Shown here: piece after piece, positions 22,332 through 34,608 of the stretch
Position numbering within the stretch: the stretch's first letter is position 1
Layout: each line of letters starts with the position of its first letter
Source: Pleurotus ostreatus/Saccharomyces cerevisiae fusant
Taxonomy: Eukaryota; Opisthokonta
NCBI GenBank assembly: GCA_024196135.1
Contig: JAMQCK010000018.1
Location: 62,001 to 126,000 of the forward strand
Length of the DNA stretch: 64,000 bases
Reading direction: 5' to 3'
Made by a program: the position numbers and the translations under genes
The notes under the pieces: generated by a model
What the model was told of the DNA's origin: nothing
What the model saw: only the letters and a program-made list of their open reading frames with translations
Databases searched by the model: none

Positions 22332-24725
22332 TCAAGCGGGCAGAACTTGCTTCAGCTGCTTCATAATGTCGAGTGCTTTTTGCAAGTCGGGTTCAATGTT
22401 CTTGCGCGCCTCCGCCTCGAACTTGCCCGCGCTCAACGACATAGCTTCCAGCGCGGAAAGGACCTCCTTGTCGTAGATGTCTTGCACAATGCGGTCCACG
22501 GCAGGCTGCATGTACTTCTCAAGGGCCTCCGGAGTGATGCCTTCCTGCTGGCGCGGCAGCGGGTGTTGTGGTATGGGATCCCGGGCTAGGAGTTGGACAA
22601 GGCCATCGTTGAGGGAATGAACTTGCGCTTCGAGGGCGTTACATTCGTCTTGCTTCGCAGCGATCTGAAAGAAGTAAGCACAAGCGCACACAGAGTTTTG
22701 ATGACGCGTACCCTTTCCTTAATTGCCTCGTTCTCCGCCTTCTTCGCCCGCAACTGCATGATGAGCAGCTGGTTTGCGCGTATCTGTCCCAAAGACGCAA
22801 CACTCTCCTTCGCCCGCGTTTCCATCACCTCGTCGATTCTCTGCATCCGCGCCGCCGTGTGATCAGCCATCTCCATCTTCCGCGCCTTCACGGCAGCAGC
22901 GACGCGTGGTTCCAGTCGTGCACGTATCTGCTCTTCCTTCTCGGCGGCGATATTCGAGGCGGCCGGTGCGTAATCGTACTCGTCGCGCTTGTATTTCTCG
23001 ATCTCGGCGTCTAGGAGCTTAAGGCGCGTGTGCAGGTCGGTAGGCGGAACCTCTCTGAATTCCTCATCTACATCCATGAGATCGTCAGGCGTAGTGGATG
23101 ACTGGCCTGCGTTCGCGTTGCTCTCAGGTGCGGGAGCATCGGGATCTGGCAATACAGGAAGCGTCGCGAACGCCGGCGCAATTCGCCCCAGCCACGCATT
23201 CAGCTCGGCCGTGTAGCGCTTGACCTCCTCGTAGTCGCGATCGGCGTCGAAAGTCGGCGGAGGGGTAAACACGTCCTTGTCGGCGCACACGGAGGTCAGA
23301 TGCGCGAGAGCTTTCTTGAGATCAGCCTTTGCCTTGTCGCGCGCGCGACGCAACTCTGTACTGTCGTCGTTGATCATTTCTTGCGCTCGGACGGATGCGT
23401 GAGCGTAGTCGGCTGAGGATCTTGCCTTGCGCCATCTCTCGTAGCGCTCGTGCGTCTCTACGGACGCTATTTTGCACCGGATGACTGCGAGCATCGCGCT
23501 GTAAATGGCTTAGCAAAAGGATGATACACAGTCACAAAGGAACGACGTACTGAACCACTTCGACGTACGCCTCGGCGCGCTTGGGATGGTGCGCCATAGC
23601 AGCTTCATCAGGTTTGACCCGTGTCTTTGGCGGCCTAGAGAGCGAGCGACGCTCGGGAGGACGTGAAGCAGTCGCTGCAGGTGAAGGCGGCGTTTGGGGG
23701 CGTGTCACGTTGCGCTCGGGCGAGAAGACAGCTGCCTTAGGTGAAGGGACCTCCGCCCGTGACGATGATGGCTCCGGTCGAATGGGCGACGACGATGGCG
23801 GGGGTCGAGGTGGGGGCATGTCGGGCTTCTTTGCGAGCTTCTTGAGTGGGATTTGACTGCTCAACGCACGCGGGGTTTCTGGTTTCTTGAGAGAAGGGGG
23901 AGGTACAGCAGGCGTCGCTGGTGCGACCACCGGCTGGGTGTCCCATGTAGACGGGCCACCCCACCCACTGTCTCCTGTATCCCAATCGTCACCTCCAATG
24001 CCCCAGCCACCGACATTGCCCACTCCAGACGATGCGCTGACCCTGTTGTCTCCGTCACTCTCAGTGTTCACGCTGGACTTGGTTTCCCCAGATTTCCAGC
24101 CGAAGAGGCCTGAAGGTCCCGACGGCGGGCCCTGTCTGCCTTTGCCCTTGTCGACTGGCAAGGACGGTGTCGTCGGCGTAGGGCCATTTTCAAACTTGAC
24201 GACGGGGGCGTCGCGATGTGGTGTTATGTTGGAAGGGTTGCTCCGCGAGGGAAGGGCCCATCCCGCGCGATCGAAGGTATCGTCCGGCGGTGGTGGCCCA
24301 CGATGTGGAACAGGCGCAGCAGGCTGCCTACCGGCCGCGGATGACCTACCAAAGGCGGAGCGCGGTTGGGGCTCCTCGTTCACATCGAAGCGTAATGGAG
24401 GGGGAGCAGAGGGAGCGACAGCGTTGCGATCCTCGTGGCGTGGGTAGTTGCGCTGATACACGGCGTCAACACAGGTATTGCGCGTCAATGGTAATGCCAA
24501 ACTCACTGTGGTTGGCCATTCTGGGTCCTCAGGGTGTACCCATGGACAGTTTTGCCACCCAGCATGGCAATCGCTGATAGGATTTTGGGAGTCGGGATTG
24601 CGCACATACTGCAGCATCGTTAACGGGTTGCATTGATAATGAGACAGTGGCGCACCCTGCAGCGCACTCGACGTTTTTGCAAGGTCATGGTTGACGACGG
24701 TAGGCGCACCAAAAGCACACTTCAC
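22332..24725 (-). CDS. Zinc-finger, GW/WG-rich and coiled-coil protein
   Basis: Minus-strand gene ending LKQVLPA at 22332. Near the N-terminus CHAGWQNCPWVHPEDPEW supplies the CX5CX3H end of a CCCH-type finger, but the first Cys is not placed and the true 5' exon may lie upstream, so the start is tentative. A Pro/Ser-rich middle contains clustered Trp-Gly dipeptides: FGWKSG, GGWGIGGDDWDTGDSGWGG, STWDTQ. After PKRAEAYVEVV an intron leads to MLAVIRCKIASVETHERYER and a long charged coiled coil to the end. I do not recognise a named family. The GW/WG cluster resembles Argonaute-hook regions, and the finger suggests RNA contact; both are inferences. Confidence 0.68.
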
Positions 24726-24940
24726 TCACGGTGGCGAGAGTCAAAGTGGCTTCGTCGCTGTTCGTGGTGGCGCGTGCATCAAGAGTGACCAAAAGGAGAT
24801 GTCTTTGCGTTCGATACTGTTACAGCAGATGCAGTAAGTTCACAAGCTTCAAGCTTACTCAAGAGGGCTTGTTGCTAGCCAACGGCCACGAATTTTGTCT
24901 GCATCGTTACACCAAATGTATCCATTCGTATTATACAAAG

Positions 24941-27900
24941 CTACCATGTCCCACTCAATGACATCCAATCTCGCAAGATCGTCGCGCGCTCCGTCCCAAT
25001 CTGCCTTGTCATCTCATCCTGGCGAGTGATGGGTAGGTGCTCGAAGTATGAAATCAGATTGCCGTCGAGTATACCCTTGGAAAGCGGTCGCGAGACATGC
25101 TCGTTACGCACAATTCTGGGAACACGCATCTGGTGAGCGAAGGGCAAGACAAATATGTGATGAAGTCACCTCAAGGCTTTGGGGTTCAGGCCAGCAACGT
25201 GCTGCATATTTCGAGTGAGCTGCAGCTGCAGCGGCTGTAACCTCTTTGCCGCATCATCGGGTACGGGCGTCAAGCAACTCAGGGTGCCGTCGGTACCACC
25301 TGTACGAGCATAAGCTACAACTGTTGAGAGGGCGTGAGGTCCCTTACCCAAGATGAGGATGCCTTGCGGTATAATAGGGTCGTCCTTGGTCCTTCTTGCA
25401 ATCAAGGTCGACGTCCTGAAGTCCGTGTGCAAGTTGAACTCGGTCTGCTTCAGCAAGAGTCGGCCGTCGTGCGAGTCAGGTGCTTTTTGAGATGATAGTC
25501 AGCCCATGAGCCAAGAGTGGGGGGTTTCCACTCACCTTCGGGGTCGTAGTTATACATGCTCATCACTCCGTTTTCGTCCGTGGTCACGATGGCCAGAGCT
25601 TCCTCTGCGAAGAAGAAGTCGACCGTGGTGGCGCACATACGGCTGACGTCCCTCCCAAGGGTGACAAGCTTATATGGGTCCTCCTATAGTACTTGCGTCA
25701 ACAAAAAGTTCATTCAAAGCAAGGAAAGTGCTAACCTGGAAGGCGACAAACTGGATCCCTCGCACGACGTCTCCGATGAGGAGCAGGTTCTTCAGAGCGC
25801 GCAGTGATGTCACGTATACGCCGACGTCCATGAAGGCAACCCCAACGAGTCGCTCATCAAGGTCGAAGGCGCGAACGAAAATCTTTAAACGGTAAGGTTC
25901 ACGCTATTTGCCTGCATCGAAGACTGACCTTCTGCCCCATCGAGGACACGAGATAGTTGTTGATGCCGCACAAAGCTGTCACAGGCCCCTTCGCATCGTC
26001 GCGACAACGAAGCTTGAGCCTGTACCACCGTTTCGGCCCACTGCTCTGGTCAGGGACAACCTCGACGACCTCGAAGATGTATGTCTGACAATATGATTGA
26101 GTTGCGGTCATGAGATGAATCTGCACATATACTCACTGCGCCCTTTACCGCGAGATCCTCGCCGCGGACAATGCTCGTCCCGACAGCAATGAAGTGCTTC
26201 ACACCGGCTTCCGTGCTCACGGTCTCCAATGGCACACACTCCATCGTATTCACAAACTCATTCGTGGCAAACTCATACCCGTCGACTGTTGCCCAGACCT
26301 CAGGGGAGATGAGCTCTAGCGTGGAGCACTCGACGGTAGGCTCTGTAATACCAGGTCCTGGACGATGGTGAGGCCTCGAAAGATTGATGAGTGGGTTTGC
26401 TTACCATCAGGTGCCCATATTTGGTTGCCATCCTCATCGAAGGACGCAAAGCGTGCATGCAGCGAGGCGGCAGCGACGATCATTGACGATGCAGGCTCGT
26501 ACACGATATTCGAGTACGCTCGTCCTCGGGGGATATGGCGCATCGGTAGTGGGCGACCAATCTCGTACTCGGGGATCCATTCGCATAGTGTTTGGCCCTG
26601 CTCAAGTTGTTAGCCTGGCTGTGAGAAATGACTTTCTGCCATTCACCTCCTCGCTATAAATTAAGAACTCCGTCGGCCTCTCCCACAGGGTACACGCACT
26701 GAACGCATACACCGCCGCATGCCCCGACGGGTACATCTGCACCCCGCCCTTATCCGTCGCCACAATCCAATGTGGCCTATCCCCCGTGAAGAACACGCCC
26801 GCCGGGGCCGCCGCACAAGCAAAGGGAACGAAGGTACGCAGGGCCTTCTTCTGCTCGGCGAGGATACCCTTCTCCGTCTCGTCGGTGCGCTGCATCTCGA
26901 AGGCCTTGGAAGCGATCTTGACGAATTGGATCTGGAGACTGCTGGCGCGTGGCTTAAGCGGGGGCTCGACGACGGGTGCTTGATTGGTAGCGAAGGCTTC
27001 GTAGATGGCGAGATGGCCGCTGCGGAGAAGGACCTTCGAAAGGGTCAGATAGGCGGGGAAGATATGACGAAGTACGCACGAGGAGGTGTGGCTTCGGGTC
27101 GGACTGTCCCAGGTTGGTGAGGAGGATCTGCTCAATGTCGAGCTCTTGGGGTTTCCGAGGCGGGTCCTGTGGTGGCGACAATGCCGGTGGCTCTTGCGAG
27201 TCGGTCAGGACATTCTGCAGCGTCGCCAGGAGCGTTGTTGAGAATACGAGGGTAAGCTTGGGCAGCGTCCAAATCTAGTGACATGTATCAGTGTATTCAA
27301 AGGTAGAGTACGCTATGTCCACTCACCTCTACTACACCCTGTGGTCGCACAAGCACCAGCCACTGGCTTTTTGACGAGGCATCGACGACAGAGTGCATAG
27401 GGACCGTCGTCTCTGTATTTGCATCGGCATTCTGGTGGTACACCTTGAAGACGCCAGCAGTGTCCGTGAAGAATCCACCGGCCGTATAGCGCGAAGACTT
27501 TTCTAATTATGAGCATGTGTCACTCCATTTTTGCACCCATTGACATACCTTCTCTCCCATAGGCGACATATCCTTTCGCCTGATCTTCCCGCGCGTCGTC
27601 TCCCCGATGAACAGGCCAATTGTGTCGTCCTCGCGGAAGATGAGCACATATGGATCGCAGATGCTGCACGACTTGATCTTCGCACGGGGCACGTTGCCCT
27701 CCATGTCCTTGATGATCTGCCGTTCGTTGCCGTCTACGGAGGTGTCTGTGAGCGAATGAGACTGTTATGAACGTGAAAAGGTCGCACCTGGTTCGAGGAC
27801 TCGTATCGCGTTCGTCATGACATGGAGTATAGCCGTGCGCTGGAAGAAGGGGCCTGCGCCGATGGTCATGCCGTTTACTCGGGAGACGACGGAGAGGTCG

Positions 27901-30157
27901 CCCTTCGTAGCGCGAACGGCCAACTGCGCGGGTCATCAGTCTTGACTCTCAGACGCTCAGTGACAATACATACACGAGAGAAACCAGGAGACGGGTTCGC
28001 ATCCGTGCTGATGATGAGCGTGTCGTGTTCGGCCACAGCTGCGCTGCTGCTCCTGCGTATAGGTAACGACCACACGCCGCGCGCACCACTGATGATCGGC
28101 AGCTTCTTCTTCTTCCGCAAGGGCAGGTCCTTCTGAAATAGCGTGAAGCCGCCCAGATGACCCGAGCCGGTCGCAGTCACCAGTTCAGCGACGGGGCGAT
28201 CCTGGTGATACGCGTCAATTTTGGCAAGAGTACGAATATGTTCACGTACACCATTCTTCCCCACCGTAAATGTCAAGTCTGCAATGGGCCCGTGTGCAGG
28301 CAGAGCATCGCAGAAGGACAAGCGAAGGACAGACCGCGTCTTCTTGTTCACCGGCGCCGCGCTCTCCTTCTGCGACGTGCCAGTCTTAATGATCGAAGGG
28401 CCATAGATATCTTCAGGGAAGATATTGCATTGAATTTTACGAAGATTGACAGGCAAACATATAGTGACTGACCGTCGTCGTCGTCATCCATTTCGACGTC
28501 CTGCTGCTCGGGCGCCGCCGCGGACGTGTTTGCGTCCATGTCCACGTCGTCGTCGATTTCTTCCTCTACCCAGCTCGTGCGCAGCAGTGCAGAGTCTCCA
28601 GAGGTGCTGCCAACCAAGAGATAGTCGTTGTTGATGCGCCGGAGTACGGAGGGGATCGTCGTCTTCGCTAGAGGGCTACCAAGAGCCAGCTTCGAGACTA
28701 CACGTCCTGCGGTGACGAGCTCGACTGGGTAGATCGTGCCGTCCTTGAGGATGATGAAGGCCGTTTTGTCGTCGACGAAGATCGAGCGAGAGCCCTCCAG
28801 TTCCAACGTGCGTGCTTGCTCCTCGGGTGTGAGATTTGTCGGTAACGCAATGTCGCTCATTCGCGGGACCCAGCCGTTCACAGGAAGGACGACTTTGCGG
28901 CCGGACTGGTCGACGTAGATGATGGAGTTGCTAGCTATGACCATAACACCGCCGGTACTTGGACATGCCAGAACAGACAAGCAGTCGCAGGGAAGGCCGG
29001 TGGCCTGACCGATGACGGGGTACCTTCTGTTGACGATGTCGAGGGTGAAGAAGGCCATCTTGACGGTATCCTTTTGCTCGTTCAGGCGGCTAATTATGGG
29101 TAAGCAAGGCGAAGCTAGTAACAGATATGTGGCGAAGTTCTCACCCTGTCCAGGTCTGGTTCGTCTCGTACAAGACGGCAACAGTTGGGTTGCTGAAGCC
29201 AGGGAGGAACGTAAAGTCAATGACGTTGCGGATGCCAGACTCAACCTCGCTTGGGAGGTTGAGAATGAAGCTAGGTGAGTACGGTACGTCCCTGCGTACG
29301 GTCAGAAACGCGACGAGGTCTTATACATATATATTCGTACTTCGACTGCACTTGCTCCTGGTCCATCATGTCGATGTCCTCTTGTGTTTGATAGAACGGA
29401 AGGATAGCGAAGGCATCCTTGGGCAGAGACAACGCAGCGCAGCGCGATTGTGGGTCCACGCGCAGCTCAGAGGTGAAAGCTGAGATATCAGTGGCAACCT
29501 ATCACTCTGTATCAGCGCCCTTGTTCATGCCCTCTACAAGCAAGTTCCTGACCATCTGAATAGCACGCTCATACGTGTGTATGGAGACGGTCAGTAGGTC
29601 TTGCGTAGCCGTTGACCATTCCAGGAGGGCGATCTACGAAGCTTGTAAGGCCACCATTGACTCCAATGTCGCATGCACCTACTTTAGCATCCTTGAAAGA
29701 CACCAGCAAACGGTCCAGATGGTCTTCGAGGGAGGATATAATCTTGACTGCCTGTAGACCAGTGACAACACCATGCAGACGGTGCTCGCGAACAAGGTGG
29801 AATTCGGTAGATAATGGCTGCGCCTGCGCACTCGTGCTCTGGGGCTACACGATGAGTATCAGAAGTAGAATTCGTCTCATTGTTCAATGAACGCACCTGC
29901 ACTACAGGTGTTTGTCGTTCCTCCTTCACGCCTTCCATTGCATTTTCCTTCTTCTGGCTTTTGGCCTCAGTGGGTATTTTGCTCGTCGCTGTTTCTTCTC
30001 GGACTTCATAGATGCTCAGAGTGTTCCCCCTTGCCGTGACGACGTTGCAGAGGACCTCCCGGCGCGAAGACTGGCCCAGAGTCGAGGGCGTCAACTTGAG
30101 AGTTGCGGCAAACTCGACACCGCTAGGAGGAAGCCATTCTTCGTAAAGTGCATGCAT
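24941..30157 (-). CDS. CFT1: CPSF160/CFT1, cleavage and polyadenylation specificity factor
   Basis: Large minus-strand gene with many short introns. The N-terminus MHALYEEWLPPSGVEFAATL is typical of CPSF160/Cft1, followed by NVVTARGNTLSIYEV of the first beta-propeller. An acidic insertion in the middle (DVDMDANTSAAAPEQQDVEM) is common in fungal Cft1. The CPSF_A domain lies at the C-terminal end and includes the RPLSKGILDGNLISYFEHLP signature near 25020-25080, ending MSLSGTW at 24941. Cft1 is the scaffold of the CPF/CPSF polymerase module that recognises the polyadenylation signal with Wdr33/Pfs2 and CPSF30. The minus-strand gene next downstream starts only about 215 bp away. Confidence 0.92.
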
Positions 30158-30500
30158 CGTAGCAAAGTGTCAAGCAGTCCGCGTTGTCGTGCTCGTCAGC
30201 ACCGGGGACTTCGTCAGACGTGTCGACGTCGTCGCGGCGAGTGAACAAGCACCCATCGCAAACGCGCTCTCGCGATCATCGCGGACCGGCCTGCCGCCAC
30301 TTTCTCACGCTCTTCGGACCGCGGCGCCGAGGACGCTTCCCCGACGATTGTGACAATGTAACCTGCCGACACAGTGATGAGCCTTCCATTCTTCTTTGGT
30401 CTTTACTCCCAGGGCCTCAACAGCTTTGGTGGGTCCTCCACCGATATATAAACGACCGAACGTAAACGGCGAGGCTTGGAGTCCCCCTTCTGCATCTATC
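30158..30500. promoter_or_regulatory. Shared upstream region of CFT1 and a membrane-protein gene
   Basis: 343 bp between divergent start codons, with a strong TATA element near the rightward gene and nothing comparable near CFT1. Confidence 0.5.
30445..30452 (+). promoter_or_regulatory. TATA box (TATATAAA)
   Basis: A perfect TATATAAA about 50 bp before the ATG at 30501. Confidence 0.55.
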
Positions 30501-31460
30501 ATGCGCATGCCAACTCTTGCGTACTTCTTCGCCGGCTACGATCTGGACCTTTCGAGGGATAATCGCTCGACCCTCCTCTTCGCCCTCGCCGCGTACGCTG
30601 CCTATGATTTCTACGGCGCAACTGTGGCGCCGGTCTCTGCTCAGCTGAGGGCCGCGTTCAGACTGAAGGGGACGCTGGCGCAAGGAGGTACGTCTAACGC
30701 ACGTACGCGATCAACGAGGCTCCCCCAACTGAAAGATCTTTCAGGGCAGATGCACAAGGCGCCCCTCGTTCCGGGGGTCAGCATCTCCGCTGAGCTCATC
30801 CAAAGGACGCTTCAGTACATCATCACCCGGGCCTTCTACCTTGTTGTTGTCGCCTTCGCCACTCGTACAGCGATCCTCGTGGCGATGGTGGCCCTCCGCA
30901 CCTTGCAGATCACCGCTGCCAAGGCAGACCGTGCGATGAATGGTGCTTCGAAGGATAGCAGGGACTCTGGACCCCGATCTGACCACCAAGCGTCGCCACC
31001 CGACGCCAATGACGGATCCCCTCAGTCTTCCACACGCAGCGATCGCGGCTGGGACCTCCCACCCTCAGTCAGTCTCCAGAGCTTTTTAGACCTTGCCGCA
31101 ATCAGCCTAGTTGTGACATGTGTCTCTGTGCTCTGTGCTGTGATTCTACGAGCAGACGGCACGCCTCTCATTGCGGGTACGCTCGCCACGCTGCGTGACG
31201 TGATCCCCTGGCATGCAGGCGCTCTCATTGCGTCGGTCGCCTCGGCGGCGTGCACGCTCGCGGTCACACCATTTGCCGTCCTATCCATATATAATATATG
31301 GCAAGCCTGGCGCGCCGGGTTGCCTCCGTCGCAGATCTTCTCGTGGGCCACGGGGCGCGGCTCATCGGATGGTCAGGCAGTCACATCGACGGGCTTCAAG
31401 GCTGTTGAGCATGTAGGGGGCGGGACGAGGATGAGGGCGGTGAATGGTCGTGCTGATTGA
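30501..31460 (+). CDS. Unknown multi-pass membrane protein
   Basis: Starts MRMPTLAYFFAGYDLDLSRD and ends VGGGTRMRAVNGRAD. Hydrophobic segments: LLFALAAYAAYDFY, AFYLVVVAFATRTAILVAMV, FLDLAAISLVVTCVSVLCAV and GALIASVASAACTLAV, so about four membrane passes. A polar, Ser/Asp-rich loop separates the second and third. A probable intron (30688-30744, GTACGT to TTTCAG) is 57 nt, a multiple of three and stop-free, so the spliced form (300 aa) and retained form (319 aa) both keep the frame. I do not recognise the family. Confidence 0.65.
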   Translation: MRMPTLAYFFAGYDLDLSRDNRSTLLFALAAYAAYDFYGATVAPVSAQLRAAFRLKGTLAQGGTSNARTRSTRLPQLKDLSGQMHKAPLVPGVSISAELIQRTLQYIITRAFYLVVVAFATRTAILVAMVALRTLQITAAKADRAMNGASKDSRDSGPRSDHQASPPDANDGSPQSSTRSDRGWDLPPSVSLQSFLDLAAISLVVTCVSVLCAVILRADGTPLIAGTLATLRDVIPWHAGALIASVASAACTLAVTPFAVLSIYNIWQAWRAGLPPSQIFSWATGRGSSDGQAVTSTGFKAVEHVGGGTRMRAVNGRAD

Positions 31461-31830
31461 TGCTGTTGTATCGTAGTCTTACTTGCACTGCATTGTTAGG
31501 ATTCAGTGCCGCCGTTCCTTCGACATCATCAAGGATGGCGGGACCGACGTTTGTTACTACTGAATCCAGACACAATATAGCAAGCTACCTCAATTTGTAC
31601 TACTTTGCACGATCCAGTCCAAGAAGTCCTTAATGAAACCTCTGCGCCACCGTGTGTGGGTTCAAGGCGCCCACACACGCGTTACGGTCCACGCGATTAT
31701 CTTATCTTGATGAACGCTGATAGTAATTCTATCACGGCACCCCTCTCGTGCCGCCGGAAGCACGTCTCTTGTCTCTCACCACCACGTACCTCGCCCTCAC
31801 CGCTGCAGATAACCTTCCCCACCTTTGGCG
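31461..31830. other. Intergenic: 3' region and PYM promoter
   Basis: 370 bp between two plus-strand genes. No gene recognised. Confidence 0.5.
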
Positions 31831-32559
31831 ATGTCTCGTCCACCCATCAGCGAAGACAAGACCCTCGCCGGCATCGCCGTCGATCCCTACACCCAACAGC
31901 GTGTCATTCCCCAGTCCCGAAGACCAGATGGCTCGTGCGTGGTGTGATTCATGGCACGAACAACCTACTGACATGTCCTTCCCCACTTCACCCCTACCCC
32001 TGTTGTACATGCCCACCTTTCCTCATCATGCACCCATCCACTCATCACGCTCGCCACGCACCTCATCCCTCAGTGTCCGCAAGGAAATCAAGATCCGCCC
32101 TGGGTACACACCTCAGGAGGACGTGAAGCGCTTCCGAGGTACACGCCAGGCTCAGATGGACTCCAACCAGCTCCCCAAGGGCCACATCATTGGCTGGGCC
32201 CCCCCATCTGGTGCCACTGCATCTAAGAAGCCCGGTGCGGCTAGCGCGTCGAAACCTGGCGCAGGTACGCTGAAGCCCGTACTTTCGACGCGACGAGGAC
32301 TTACGGAAGTATAGCGCCAGGTTCTGGCGCCGCACTAAGTAAGAGCGCGAAGAAGAACGCGAAACGCAAGGAGAAGCGCGCGGAGGAGCTCGCGCAGAAG
32401 ATCAAGGATAATTGGGAGGACGACGATGAGGATGAGCAAGATGCGAGCAAGAACGGGAAGGAGGCCAAGTCAGGGAGTGCGACACCGGAGAAGGCGCCGG
32501 ACGCTGCTGACCTGCTCGCGGAGGAGATGGATAAGTTGGACGTGAATTCGAAGAAGTAG
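31831..32559 (+). CDS. PYM1: PYM/WIBG, partner of Mago-Y14
   Basis: Three exons (31831-31934, 32074-32264, 32315-32559) give 179 residues. The N-terminus reads KTLAGIAVDPYTQQRVIPQS, then RRPDGSVRKEIKIRPGYTPQ across the first splice junction; this is the Mago-binding domain (IPxxxRPDGxxRKxxxxxxGYxPQ). A Lys/Arg-rich coiled segment (KKNAKRKEKRAEELAQKI) follows, and the C-terminus (DLLAEEMDKLDVNSKK) resembles PYM tails. In animals PYM removes exon junction complexes from translated mRNA through the Mago-Y14 heterodimer and the ribosome. Its presence fits an intron-rich genome that uses EJCs. Confidence 0.92.
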
Positions 32560-32878
32560 GCGCCGTGCAATTCAGACTTTCCTCAAGTTCCCTCTAGGTA
32601 TGTGGCGATCTGCACCACTCAATTGTTCTGTGCCTCAACTCGTCGCTCTACAGGACATCCAGTGGTTTGGATCGATCTTACTGTATCTCGATATATCGCC
32701 CACCCATCGGCGTCAGTGCCATTGTTCTTCAAGTTTGCTGTTGTAATATTATTGTACACTTATCATGGGTGGATGCATCTCGCGGTATCCAAGTCGGCGT
32801 TCAGCACAGTCGGGATATATCTAGAAGCAACAGGCAGCAAGGAGCAGTAGATGAAGGTAAGGTCAGGACTCGGAGTAC
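32560..32878. other. Intergenic between convergent genes
   Basis: 319 bp of 3' flanks of PYM and the ataxin-3 gene; AT-richer than the genes. Nothing recognised. Confidence 0.5.
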
Positions 32879-34608
32879 CTACGACCCTCCAAACCGCGCC
32901 AGCCTCATCCTCCTAATTTCATCCACACTCGGAGCTGGTGCAGGTTCAGGCGCATCCGACGACGCATCGAATGAAGCCTCGGACTTCTCATCCTCTTCCC
33001 TCGCAGGCGGCGCCAGGCTCGACGAAGCCGCCGCAGGTGCCGGCGGTGGTGGTGCGGCAGGCGTCCTTGTCTCGAATTCGGGCGGCGGCGTCCACCCCTC
33101 AGGCAGTCCCTCCATCGATGCCTTCAGGGCTGCCTGCAACTCCGCATCCTCGTCGTCGTACACTCTGTGCCCTGCAGGACGAGTAGTCGCCGACGGGATC
33201 GCCGGCGGCCTCCCCGCGGGCGTGTGGCTGACATCCTCGTCTTCATCGCCGTCGGGTATCGAGTGGCCCTGCGCCCTCGCCATTGCCTCGCTCTCCGCGA
33301 TGGCGCGGCGGATCATCTCCTCTTCCTCTTCGTAATCGCGGTTAGGTCGTCCTCCGCCCGCCGCGAGCAGCTCTTGCTGCGCCATCCGCTGCTCGCGCTG
33401 CATCTGCGCGAGCAGTCGTTGGTTCCGCGCTGCGCTGGTCTCAACGGAGCCTCCAGGTTCCGAGGTGTCCACCACGTCGTGCATATCGTCCCTGTCCCAC
33501 TCGTCATCGTCATCGTCTTCCTCTACGAGCCCGCTGGGTATAGGGCGCGATGCGAAGCTCTGCGCTGCTGGTCCTGGCCTGTTGAAGGGCACGTCGAATT
33601 CGTGATACGCGCCCCCTAGCGAGGCCTGCAACGCCGCTTGCAGTTCCATGTCTTCATCCTCAAGGCCCTCGATGTGTCCAAAGGGTGATTTGTGGTCTCC
33701 GCCGGGCATCCTTGTCGAGGACGCGCGAGGCGCGGATGCGTTCTCTGGCACAGCCCTCGCAAGCTCGTCCGCGTCTGTGCGAGGAATCTCAATAGGCGCA
33801 TTGGGGTTCTTCTGACGAACGACGAAGACGGAGTAGCCTTCGGAGAACACGCAGATTAGACATCAGTCACAAGGGATTCGCAATGTGGCGCGCACCTTCG
33901 GTCTCGGCTTGCTGTATGAACATGCCCAAGTAGAGCTTGCTGACCCATTGTGGAGACTCATTGAAGGAATTGAGGTCGAACCAATGACCGCTTGTGGAGC
34001 CAACTGTGAGATCTCCGAACCGCCGGAGGGTGTACCAGTGCTGGTTTTGATTGAAGATGAACGCGATTTGTGCCCTACGAGACATGTCAGAATCCTAGTA
34101 CGGTCTTGGGGAGAGCATAACGCACTCGGGATGATCTTGGAAAGTCCGCATCTCCTCGCTCCGCCATCTTGTTAATCTACACCAGTTGGGTTAGCACTAG
34201 GATTGGACAAGACGAATGTTACAACGCACGTCAGATTCCACACATCGACTGCCCTATCGAGGACCTGTACGGAGAAGAAACCCGTATCGTCCATGTTCGT
34301 GCTCGTGGTCCCGGTGTTGTCATCGTCGTAACTCATCTCAAGATCATCGAGCTGGCGCGCGTGCTCCGAGAGATCGGGCGCGGTGAACTGACAGGGTGAT
34401 AGCGTTGAGCTTTGGGTGATATAGGGTAGCATGAGATACGCACATACGGACCCTCTGAAGGACACGACAAGTCAGCTACATGTAATGCGCGTCCCATGGT
34501 ACAGCACTCACGTAGGAGCGCGTTAAGCGCATGCTGGGCGCAGAGCATTGACCCCGGCTGCTGTTTCTCGTGGTAGATCAGCGGCACCAAGTCATTGAGG
34601 GTCGCCAT
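32879..34608 (-). CDS. ATXN3: Ataxin-3-like deubiquitinase (Josephin domain with UIMs)
   Basis: Starts MATLNDLVPLIYHEKQQPGS on the minus strand. The Josephin domain carries the catalytic Cys in GSMLCAQHALNALL, the His in NQNQHWYTLRRFG and the Asn in HWFDLNSFNESPQW, so the triad looks complete. Three ubiquitin-interacting motifs follow: EDMELQAALQASLGG, EEEMIRRAIAESEAMA and DAELQAALKASMEG. The end is DEIRRMRLARFGGS. Josephin enzymes trim ubiquitin chains, often with p97/Cdc48. I see no polyglutamine tract. Introns are short; exon edges in 33850-34500 are approximate. Confidence 0.92.
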
